Below are positions 1 to 5,723 of a stretch of 5,723 bases of DNA, in pieces. Within the stretch, counting starts at the first letter, position 1. Each line of letters begins with the position of its first letter. The stretch comes from an uncultured Paracoccaceae bacterium. Lineage in GTDB: Bacteria; Pseudomonadota; Alphaproteobacteria; Rhodobacterales; Rhodobacteraceae. Location: NCBI GenBank assembly GCA_937927675.1, contig CALBSG010000038.1, forward strand, positions 1-5,723, read 5' to 3'. The translations under genes were made by a program, and so were the position numbers. Below the pieces are notes generated by a model. That model ran no database searches, was not told the origin of the DNA, and worked only from the letters and a program-made list of their open reading frames with translations.

Positions 1-1
1 G

Positions 2-265
2 AATGGTCACGCCGTTGGCATGCGGAGTGGAGGAAACCTGGAGCCGCCTAATTGCAGGTCAATCAGGGGCCTGACCGAGGCGGAAATCACCGCGCGGTTC
101 CCGGCACACGCCGCCTTTGCCATCACCATGTTCAAATCCGCCGCCATGCTGCCGCCCAGCACTGGCCCCATCCGCGATGATCTGACCGCGCTCATCCAGC
201 GTTCTATAGACATCGCCATGGCCGAAATCCTTACGGCCAAGCTCCCCGCTTTGCAGAAAGTCTAA
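2..265 (+). CDS. C-terminal part of a probable TetR/AcrR-family repressor (5' end outside window)
   Basis: An open frame enters from the left edge and runs 87 codons to a TAA at 263-265, with no need for an internal start. The visible part is mostly helical: a segment rich in Ala, Phe and Met (about residues 36-55 of the visible part), then a Pro-rich turn, then a long amphipathic helix beginning IRDDLTALIQ and ending near the C-terminus. This resembles the last helices of the ligand-binding and dimerisation domain of TetR-type regulators, but the diagnostic N-terminal helix-turn-helix is not in the window, so the family call rests on helix pattern and context. The stop lies only three bases before the start of the efflux adaptor gene, an arrangement typical of a repressor that controls its own pump operon. 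The first 65 bases use several codons unusual for this GC-rich genome (two AGG, two GGA, AGT). It could instead be another small helical protein. Confidence 0.5.
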   Translation, partial: NGHAVGMRSGGNLEPPNCRSIRGLTEAEITARFPAHAAFAITMFKSAAMLPPSTGPIRDDLTALIQRSIDIAMAEILTAKLPALQKV

Positions 266-268
266 GTA

Positions 269-1381
269 ATGCGTTTGCCGCTCATCCCCCTGTTCCTCCT
301 CGCCGCCCAGCCGCTTTGGGCCGAAGCCGCCGCTGATGCGCCGCAAACCGTTCCTGCCCCGCATATCACCGTAGCTCCGGTTGAAACGAGGGTGCTGCGC
401 GATGTCATCATCGCCTCGGGCCTGATCGGCGCGGTGGAAGACGTGCGCATCGCCCCCTTGGTCGAAGGCCAGCCGATCGAAGACCTTCTGGCCGATGTTG
501 GCGATCAGGTGACAGCAGGCCAAGTCTTGGCCCGGCTCTCGACCGCCAGCCTCAGTCTGCAAAAGGCCCAGTTGAACGCTTCACTCGCCGCCGCCCGCGC
601 CGCCGTGCCGCAGGCCCAGGCCCAAGCGGACGAGGCAAGCCGCGTTGCCGCCCGCACCGAAACGCTGCGCAATCAGGGCAGCATGTCGCAGGCCAATGCC
701 GACAAGGCGAATGCCGCCGCGATCAGCGCCGCCCAATCGCTGGAAGCCGCCCGCGCCAACCTCGCGCTGGTCGAGGCGCAGCTGGCAAATGTGGATCTGC
801 AGCTGTCGCGCACCGAGGTAAAGGCCCCCGTGGCTGGTGAAATCACCGCACGCAACGCGCAGATCGGCGCCATCGCCTCTGCGGCCCAACCGATGTTTGC
901 CTTGATCCGCGACAATGCCTTGGAACTGCGCGCCGACGTGGCCGAAGGCGATGTGCTGCGGCTTCAGCCCGGCCAAAGCGTTGCCCTGCACCTTGTCGGT
1001 GACACCAGCCCGCGCAAAGGCACCGTCCGCCTTGTCGAACCCGCCATCGACAGCGCCACCCGCATGGGCCGTGTCCGCATCACGCTGGACGAGCCGACCG
1101 GTGTGCGCCCGGGCATGTATGCCATGGCCGAGGTTCTGGTGGCGGAACATCAGGCCGCCGCCGTACCGATCACCGCGCTTGGCATCTCGCCCTCTGGCCC
1201 CATCGCGCTCAAGGTCACGGGCGATATCGCCCGGCAGGTCGCTGTGAAAACCGGCATCCGGGATGGGGCTTGGGTGGAAATCACCGACGGCCTTTCGCCC
1301 GGTCAGCAGGTTGTCGCCAAGGCCGGCGCCTTTGTGCGAGATGGCGACAAGATCACCCCGGTTCAGGCCGCAAAGGAGTAA
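269..1381 (+). CDS. RND efflux pump periplasmic adaptor subunit (HlyD/AcrA-type membrane fusion protein)
   Basis: This 370-residue protein is a periplasmic adaptor that links an inner-membrane RND pump to an outer-membrane channel. Residues 1-20 form a Sec signal peptide (Arg2, a hydrophobic core, an Ala-Glu-Ala cleavage site around 18-20). There is no lipobox Cys, so unlike AcrA it is probably soluble or held only by its partners. Domain order is classic: first half of the lipoyl domain (about 57-95, with GDQVTAGQVLARL), an Ala/Gln-rich alpha-helical hairpin (about 96-178, turn near 135-141), second lipoyl half (about 181-213, VKAPVAGEITARNAQIGA), beta-barrel (about 217-292, including VRPGMYAMAEV) and a membrane-proximal domain (about 296-360, GLSPGQQVVAKAG). 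Length is usual for the family. The ATG at 269 is preceded by a weak AG-rich stretch (GAAAG, 256-260), and translation may be coupled to the upstream gene, whose stop is three bases away. The pump gene follows after six bases. Substrate cannot be inferred. Confidence 0.95.
   Translation: MRLPLIPLFLLAAQPLWAEAAADAPQTVPAPHITVAPVETRVLRDVIIASGLIGAVEDVRIAPLVEGQPIEDLLADVGDQVTAGQVLARLSTASLSLQKAQLNASLAAARAAVPQAQAQADEASRVAARTETLRNQGSMSQANADKANAAAISAAQSLEAARANLALVEAQLANVDLQLSRTEVKAPVAGEITARNAQIGAIASAAQPMFALIRDNALELRADVAEGDVLRLQPGQSVALHLVGDTSPRKGTVRLVEPAIDSATRMGRVRITLDEPTGVRPGMYAMAEVLVAEHQAAAVPITALGISPSGPIALKVTGDIARQVAVKTGIRDGAWVEITDGLSPGQQVVAKAGAFVRDGDKITPVQAAKE
1372..1378 (+). promoter_or_regulatory. 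Ribosome binding site of the RND pump gene
   Basis: AAAGGAG lies nine bases before the ATG at 1388 and sits inside the last codons of the adaptor gene, directly abutting its TAA stop. This fixes the pump's start codon and supports translation of adaptor and pump from one message. Confidence 0.85.
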
Positions 1382-1387
1382 GCTGCC

Positions 1388-4300
1388 ATGAACTTCTCTG
1401 CTTGGGCCATCAAGAACCCGGTCGCCCCGCTTTTGGCATTTTTCATGCTCATGGTCTTGGGCTGGCAGTCCTTCAACGGCCTGCCGGTTACGCGCTTTCC
1501 GAACATCGACATCCCGGTTGTCGCAGTCACCGTGGCCCAACCCGGCGCGGCCCCGGCCGAGATGGAAACCCAAGTCTCCAAGAAGATCGAGGATGCCGTC
1601 GCCGGCCTGACAGGCGCCAAGAACATCACCACCACGATTTCGGATGGTGTTTCCACCACCGCGATTGAGTTCCGCATGGAAGTGCCGACCGACAAGGCCG
1701 TGCAGGACACCAAAGACGCCATCGACCGCGTCCTTGGCGATCTGCCCGCCTCCATCGAGGCCCCTGTCGTCACCCGCGTCGATGTCGAAGGTCAGGCGAT
1801 CATGACCTTTGCCGTCACCGCCCCCGACATGACGCTAGAGGAGGTTTCGTGGTTCGTCGATGATACCATCATCCGCGCCCTGCAAGGCCGCCCCGGTGTC
1901 GGCAAGGTCGAACGCTATGGCGGGGCCGACCGCGAGGTGCGCGTGGCACTGGATCCGGTCAAGCTGGAAAGCTTTGGCATCACCGCAACCACGGTGTCAG
2001 GCCAACTTAGACTGACCAACACCAATGTGGGTGGCGGCAAGGCCGAAATCGGCGCCGCCGAACAGGCGATCCGCACTCTTGGCGATGCACAAACCGTCGA
2101 AGGCTTGGCCGATACCCCGATTGCGCTCCCCGGTGGCCGCCATGTACGGCTGGCGGATCTGGGCGAGGTCGTGGACGGCTATCAGGATCTGAAATCCTTT
2201 TCCCGCCTCAACGGCGATCAGGTCGTCACCTTTGCCGTCTTCCGCGCCAAGGGGGCGTCAGAGGTCTCGGTGGCCGAAACCGTCAATGCCACTTTGGATA
2301 CCCTGCGCGCGGAACATCCCTCTGTTGGGATCACCGTCGTTGATGAAACCGTGTTCTACACCTATGGCAACTACGAAAGCGCCCTTCACACGTTGATGGA
2401 AGGCTCGATCCTTGCCGTCCTCGTGGTCTTTGCCTTCCTCAGAAACTGGCGCGCCACGCTTATCACCGCTGTCGCCTTGCCGCTTTCGGCCGTGCCCACC
2501 TTTTGGGTGATGGACCTCTTGGGCTTTTCGCTGAACCTCGTCAGCTTCCTTGCCATCACGCTGGCAACAGGCATCCTTGTTGACGATGCGATTGTGGAAA
2601 TCGAAAACATCGCCCGCCATATCCGCATGGGCAAAACCCCTTACCGTGCCGCCATCGACGCCGCCGACGAAATCGGCCTTGCGGTCATCGCCACCACCTT
2701 CACCATCATCGCGGTCTTTGTGCCGGTTTCCTTCATGGCGGGCATCCCCGGTCAGTACTTCCGCCAATTCGGCCTGACGGTTGCCATCGCCGTTGGCTTC
2801 TCCCTGCTGGTTGCCCGCCTCATCACACCCATGATGGCAGCCTATCTGATGACCGCCAAAGACGCCAACGCGGGCCATCACGAAGGCGAAACCGACGGGC
2901 CGGTGATGCGCCGCTATCTTGGCTTTGTGAACCGCTCGATCCGGGGCGGCATCCGTCTGCCGCTGGTGCCATGGAAACTGCCCAGCTACTTCATCACCTT
3001 GTTTTCCGCCATCGGCGTGCTGATCGTCTCGGTCTATTTCATGTTGCAAGTGCCGGGCTCGTTCTTGCCACCCGAAGATGTCAGCCGCATTTCGGTTTCG
3101 GTCGAACTCCCGCCGGGTGCTACGCTGGAAGACACTGACCGCACCACCCGATCCATCACCAAGGCCATCGCGGATATCGAAGGCGTCCGCGATGTCTTCG
3201 TGCTCGGGGGCTCTTCTCCGCGGGGCGAGTTGGATATTCGCCGTGCTTCGGTCGCGGTGGTGTTGGATCGGCTCGACCATTCGCTGCTGCGCCGCCTGTC
3301 AGAGATCGGCAACCGCATCCCCGTCGTGTCGCTGCTGGTGCCCACGATGGAAAACCATGGCCGTGTGCGCACGCAAAAGGAAATCGAGGTCGATGTGTTC
3401 GACCGTCTTGCCGCCATCCCCGATATTCGCGCGCTCAAGCTGAACGACCGCGGCGAACGAGACATTTCCTATTCCGTCTTGGCCGCCAACGACGCCGACC
3501 TGACCACCGCAGTCACCGCGCTTGAAACCGCCCTGCGCGATGAACCAACGCTGACCGGGCTCAGCTCCGAAGGGGCGCTTCCCCGCCCCGAGGTGCAGGT
3601 GACACCCCGCCCGGATGAGGCCGCCCGCCTTGGCGTCACAGCGGCGGCCATTGCGCAAACCCTCCGCATCGCCACCATCGGCGATCTGGATGCCGCACTT
3701 GCGCAGCTGAACATTGATGACCGGCTGATCCCGGTCCGCGTGCAACTCGCCGATATCGCCCGCGAAGACCTGCACCGCATTGCCGCGCTCAAGGTGCAAA
3801 CCACCTCTGGCACCTTGGTGCCCCTCTCCGCCGTGGCCGATGTCACCATCGGCGAAGGCCCGGCCACGGTGAAACGCCTGAACCGTCAGAGTCAGGCCAT
3901 CATCGGCGCCAGCCTGCCGATGGGCGTCGCACTTGGCACCGCCAAAGAGCGCTTCAACGCCATCGTCGCCGCCACCCCGCTGCCCGCAGGCGTCACGGTC
4001 AAGGAATCGGGCGACGCCGAGGTGCAGGCGGAACTCATGTCCTCCTTCGGGCAGGCCATGATCATGGGGCTGATGCTGGTGCTGTCGGTGCTGATCCTGC
4101 TCTTCGGCTCGGTCATCCAGCCCTTCACCATCCTTCTGTCCTTGCCCTTGGCCATCGGCGGCGTGGCCGCGGCCCTGATCCTGACCGGATCGGCGCTGTC
4201 GATGCCGGTGCTGATCGGCATTTTGATGCTGATGGGCATCGTGACCAAGAACGCCATCCTCTTGATCGACTTCATCATCGAGATGCGCGCCCGTGGCCAC

Positions 4301-4684
4301 GACCGCATGGCAGCCGTGATCGAGGCTGGCCACAAACGCGCCCAGCCCATCGTGATGACCTCCATCGCCATGTCGGCGGGCATGCTGCCCTCTGCCCTTG
4401 GCGTCGGCGAAGGCGGCGCCTTCCGCGCCCCGATGGCAACGGCGGTGATCGGCGGCATCATCGTGTCTACCGTGCTGTCGCTCATCGTGGTGCCGTCCTT
4501 CTATCTCATCATGGACGACCTTTCCCGCCTTGTGAGCCGGATCTTCGCCCGCTTCATCGGCGAGAAAGAGGTAGAACCCGAAACCCCTACCCCCGAAACC
4601 CTCGCCGCCCAGATCGCCGCGCTGGAGGCCGGGCAGGCCGACCTCAGGGCCCGGATGGGTGGAACCTTGCGGGCAGCGGAATGA
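1388..4684 (+). CDS. RND efflux pump inner-membrane transporter, HAE1 (AcrB-like) family
   Basis: This complete 1098-residue protein is a proton-driven multidrug/hydrophobe exporter working as a trimer in the inner membrane. Length is a little above the usual 1030-1060. TM1 is at about 11-29, followed by a periplasmic porter/docking loop (about 30-333), TM2-TM6 (about 335-485), a cytoplasmic linking helix (about 505-530), TM7 (533-553), a second periplasmic loop (about 555-882) and TM8-TM12 (884-1042). TM4 carries GILVDDAIVEIEN with the paired Asp399/Asp400 of the proton relay (AcrB Asp407/408). TM10 has Lys954 in TKNAILLIDF (AcrB Lys940), and TM11 has Arg984 and Thr991 (AcrB Arg971 and Thr978), so the pump looks functional. 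The VDDAI form of the TM4 motif points to HAE (organic substrates) rather than heavy-metal HME pumps. FLRNWRATLI after TM2 is also family-typical. A charged tail (1057-1098) extends past TM12 and ends in a short predicted coiled coil. The substrate is unknown. The gene forms an operon with the adaptor upstream. Confidence 0.96.
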   Translation: MNFSAWAIKNPVAPLLAFFMLMVLGWQSFNGLPVTRFPNIDIPVVAVTVAQPGAAPAEMETQVSKKIEDAVAGLTGAKNITTTISDGVSTTAIEFRMEVPTDKAVQDTKDAIDRVLGDLPASIEAPVVTRVDVEGQAIMTFAVTAPDMTLEEVSWFVDDTIIRALQGRPGVGKVERYGGADREVRVALDPVKLESFGITATTVSGQLRLTNTNVGGGKAEIGAAEQAIRTLGDAQTVEGLADTPIALPGGRHVRLADLGEVVDGYQDLKSFSRLNGDQVVTFAVFRAKGASEVSVAETVNATLDTLRAEHPSVGITVVDETVFYTYGNYESALHTLMEGSILAVLVVFAFLRNWRATLITAVALPLSAVPTFWVMDLLGFSLNLVSFLAITLATGILVDDAIVEIENIARHIRMGKTPYRAAIDAADEIGLAVIATTFTIIAVFVPVSFMAGIPGQYFRQFGLTVAIAVGFSLLVARLITPMMAAYLMTAKDANAGHHEGETDGPVMRRYLGFVNRSIRGGIRLPLVPWKLPSYFITLFSAIGVLIVSVYFMLQVPGSFLPPEDVSRISVSVELPPGATLEDTDRTTRSITKAIADIEGVRDVFVLGGSSPRGELDIRRASVAVVLDRLDHSLLRRLSEIGNRIPVVSLLVPTMENHGRVRTQKEIEVDVFDRLAAIPDIRALKLNDRGERDISYSVLAANDADLTTAVTALETALRDEPTLTGLSSEGALPRPEVQVTPRPDEAARLGVTAAAIAQTLRIATIGDLDAALAQLNIDDRLIPVRVQLADIAREDLHRIAALKVQTTSGTLVPLSAVADVTIGEGPATVKRLNRQSQAIIGASLPMGVALGTAKERFNAIVAATPLPAGVTVKESGDAEVQAELMSSFGQAMIMGLMLVLSVLILLFGSVIQPFTILLSLPLAIGGVAAALILTGSALSMPVLIGILMLMGIVTKNAILLIDFIIEMRARGHDRMAAVIEAGHKRAQPIVMTSIAMSAGMLPSALGVGEGGAFRAPMATAVIGGIIVSTVLSLIVVPSFYLIMDDLSRLVSRIFARFIGEKEVEPETPTPETLAAQIAALEAGQADLRARMGGTLRAAE

Positions 4685-4745
4685 GGACAGGACCGACCAC
4701 CGGGCGCGAAACCCCGCAAGTCAGCACCCGGCCCCTGCCCGCGCA

Positions 4746-4763
4746 GCCTCCGGCGGGAGTATT
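4746..4763 (+). repeat. Intergenic GCCTCCGGCGGGAGTATT element typical of Rhodobacteraceae
   Basis: The stretch GCCTCCGGCGGGAGTATT, followed by TGGCAAG, matches a short intergenic element that I recall as recurring many times in Rhodobacter-like genomes, often just after gene ends. Only one copy lies in this window, so its repeated nature is from memory and not shown here. The GC-rich core is only imperfectly self-complementary (central CCGG) and is followed by ATTT, so it may act in transcript end formation or pausing. It sits 62 bases after the pump's stop codon. Confidence 0.45.
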
Positions 4764-4820
4764 TGGCAAGGCGCAACCGCGGGCGTCTTCCATGTATGTG
4801 CGCCGTTCAAAATCATGTGC

Positions 4821-4881
4821 GGGTTTGCCCCGGCTCCGCGCCACAGCTCCGAGCGATCGGGGGCATAGCAGCGGCAAACCC
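4821..4881 (+). promoter_or_regulatory. Inverted repeat in the leader of the DMT transporter gene
   Basis: GGGTTTGCC (4821-4829) is perfectly complementary to GGCAAACCC (4873-4881), with 43 bases between. Inside it a second pair, TGCCCC (4826-4831) and GGGGCA (4860-4865), is also perfect, and a small GCTC/GAGC pair (4833-4836 with 4851-4854) lies within that. The two main stems share bases 4826-4829, so they cannot form together. The outer stem ends three bases before the GGAGG ribosome binding site. This geometry would suit a regulatory leader, but no known riboswitch class was recognised, and chance pairing in GC-rich DNA is possible. Confidence 0.4.
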
Positions 4882-4884
4882 CTC

Positions 4885-4889
4885 GGAGG
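4885..4889 (+). promoter_or_regulatory. Ribosome binding site of the DMT transporter gene
   Basis: GGAGG lies six bases before the ATG at 4896, an ideal spacing that decides the start. The adjacent CCTC at 4881-4884 could pair with GAGG of the site only as a very short three-pair hairpin. Confidence 0.85.
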
Positions 4890-4895
4890 CCGGAC

Positions 4896-5723
4896 ATGAG
4901 CGCCGACAGCACCCGCAAGGGCATCCTTCTGATGATCCTTGCGGTTTTCCTCTTCACCATCATGGATGCGGTCGCCAAAGGGCTGATTGCCCGCTACCCC
5001 GCGCCCCAGGTGGTCTGGGCGCGCTTTGCCGGGCAAGCCGTGATTGTGGCCGTAGTTCTTGGTCCGCGCATGGGGCCGATGCTGCGCACGGCGCATCCGT
5101 GGCTGCATGTCTGGCGCTCGGCCTTTCAACTGTGTGCCACCGGATTTTTCTTCCTCGCGCTGGCCTATATCGGCCTGCCCGAAGCCACCGCACTGGCCGA
5201 CACCAGCCCCGTGCTCATCACCTTGGGGGCGGCACTCTTTCTGGGCGAGAAACTCGGTCCGCGCCGCCTGTTCGGCGTTTTTGCCGCGCTGGCCGGGGCG
5301 CTTATCATCATCCGGCCGGGGGCCGAGGTTTTTCAGCTTGCGGCGCTGCTACCGCTTGCCAATGCCGTAGCCTATGCTGGCAACGCCCTTTTGACCCGCC
5401 ACATCGGCGCGCGTGAACCGTTCTGGAGTTCGCTGATGTATGGCGCCCTGTTCGGCACCCTCGTGCTGGGGGTCTATCTGCCGATGATATGGGTCACGCC
5501 CAGCCTGCCTGACCTTGGCCTGTTCTTCCTTGTCGGCTGCCTTGGCACCGCGGCCCAACTCTGCATCATCCGCTCTTTTTCCACCACCGAGGCCGCCGTC
5601 GTAGCCCCCTTCACCTATCTCGGCATTGTCTTTTCCAGCCTGTGGTCGGTGCTGTTCTTCGATGACTGGCCCGATGGCTGGACGCTGATCGGCGCGCTTG
5701 TGATCGTGACGGCGGGGCTTTAT
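4896..5723 (+). CDS. DMT-superfamily (EamA/RhaT-type) transporter, 3' end outside window
   Basis: The frame starts at ATG 4896 behind a strong GGAGG and stays open for 276 codons to the right edge, so the last few residues (family length is usually about 280-310) and the stop are missing. The product is a hydrophobic ten-helix-type inner-membrane protein built of two EamA repeats. The first covers about residues 9-140, with DAVAKGLIARYP, VVWARFAG, the LPEATALADTSPVLITL helix and the LFLGEKLGPRRLFGV motif that ends repeat one. The second runs from about 147, with TEAAVVAPFTYLGIVFSSLWSVLFF at 231-255 followed by DDWPD in place of the commoner GE motif. Family members export or exchange metabolites such as amino acids and related small molecules; the substrate here cannot be read from the sequence. 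A 211-base gap and its own ribosome binding site suggest a unit separate from the efflux operon upstream. Confidence 0.92.
   Translation, partial: MSADSTRKGILLMILAVFLFTIMDAVAKGLIARYPAPQVVWARFAGQAVIVAVVLGPRMGPMLRTAHPWLHVWRSAFQLCATGFFFLALAYIGLPEATALADTSPVLITLGAALFLGEKLGPRRLFGVFAALAGALIIIRPGAEVFQLAALLPLANAVAYAGNALLTRHIGAREPFWSSLMYGALFGTLVLGVYLPMIWVTPSLPDLGLFFLVGCLGTAAQLCIIRSFSTTEAAVVAPFTYLGIVFSSLWSVLFFDDWPDGWTLIGALVIVTAGLY

Larger units (their letters stand above)
4685..4895. other. Intergenic region between RND pump and DMT transporter
   Basis: This 211-base gap holds no convincing gene. It contains the repeated-type motif at 4746-4763, a small CTGC/GCAG hairpin at 4735-4746 just before it, an inverted repeat at 4821-4881, and the ribosome binding site of the DMT gene. 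No intrinsic terminator with a U-run is visible after the pump gene. The CCGGG/CCCGG pair at 4700-4704 and 4727-4731 is weak and not followed by T residues. No clear sigma-70-type promoter was found. Confidence 0.7.

Noticed and set aside
581..1573. Long antisense open frame (330 codons) across the adaptor gene
   Set aside because: It is a mirror of the strongly coding + strand; its His/Gly/Arg/Asp-rich product has no plausible fold, and such frames are expected opposite GC-rich genes.
2258..4333. Two long antisense open frames (2258-3280 and 3299-4333) across the RND pump gene
   Set aside because: Same reason: they lie opposite a well-defined transporter gene with conserved motifs, and their Gly/Asp/His/Gln-rich translations look like complements of membrane-protein codons.
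4331..4363. Possible loss of a proton-relay Arg in TM11 of the pump (Gln before Pro987)
   Set aside because: Counting back from the conserved Thr shows that AcrB Arg971 corresponds to Arg984 here, which is present; the Gln lies at a different position.
4700..4731. CCGGG/CCCGG pair as a terminator after the pump gene
   Set aside because: Only five pairs around a 22-base loop and no T-run follows.
4763..4796. TTGGCA (4763-4768) with CATGTA (4791-4796) as a promoter for the DMT gene
   Set aside because: The 22-base spacing is too long for a sigma-70 promoter and the -10 match is poor.
4763..5416. 217-codon + strand frame overlapping the start of the DMT gene
   Set aside because: It overlaps the DMT frame, which has a strong ribosome binding site and a clear EamA protein; the alternative product is Arg/Cys/His-rich with no membrane pattern.

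Overview
The window looks like ordinary chromosomal DNA from a GC-rich alphaproteobacterium, most likely of the Rhodobacteraceae. That assignment is inferred from the strong G/C third-position bias, the style of the encoded proteins, and an intergenic element starting CCTCCGGCGGGAGTATTT, which I recall as common between genes in that family. All four recognised genes lie on the + strand.

Layout: (1) 2-265 is the 3' end of a gene cut by the left edge, probably the ligand-binding C-terminus of a TetR/AcrR-type repressor. (2) 269-1381 encodes a periplasmic adaptor (membrane fusion protein) of an RND efflux pump. (3) 1388-4684 encodes a complete inner-membrane RND transporter of the HAE1 (AcrB-like) type with all the expected proton-relay residues. 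(4) 4685-4895 is a 211-base intergenic stretch holding the family-typical motif and a long-armed inverted repeat just before the next ribosome binding site. (5) 4896-5723 is the start and most of a DMT/EamA-family transporter, cut by the right edge.

The first three genes are separated by 3 and 6 bases, so they almost certainly form one transcript: a regulator, an adaptor and a pump. The pump would take substrates from the periplasm or outer leaflet and pass them through the adaptor to an outer-membrane channel. No channel gene is in the window, so it would use a TolC-like protein encoded elsewhere or just outside. The DMT transporter has its own strong ribosome binding site after a 211-base gap and may be a separate transcription unit.

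I see no RNA gene, CRISPR array, insertion sequence or other mobile element, and no convincing new system. The most interesting unexplained signal is the pair of mutually exclusive stems in the leader of the DMT gene.
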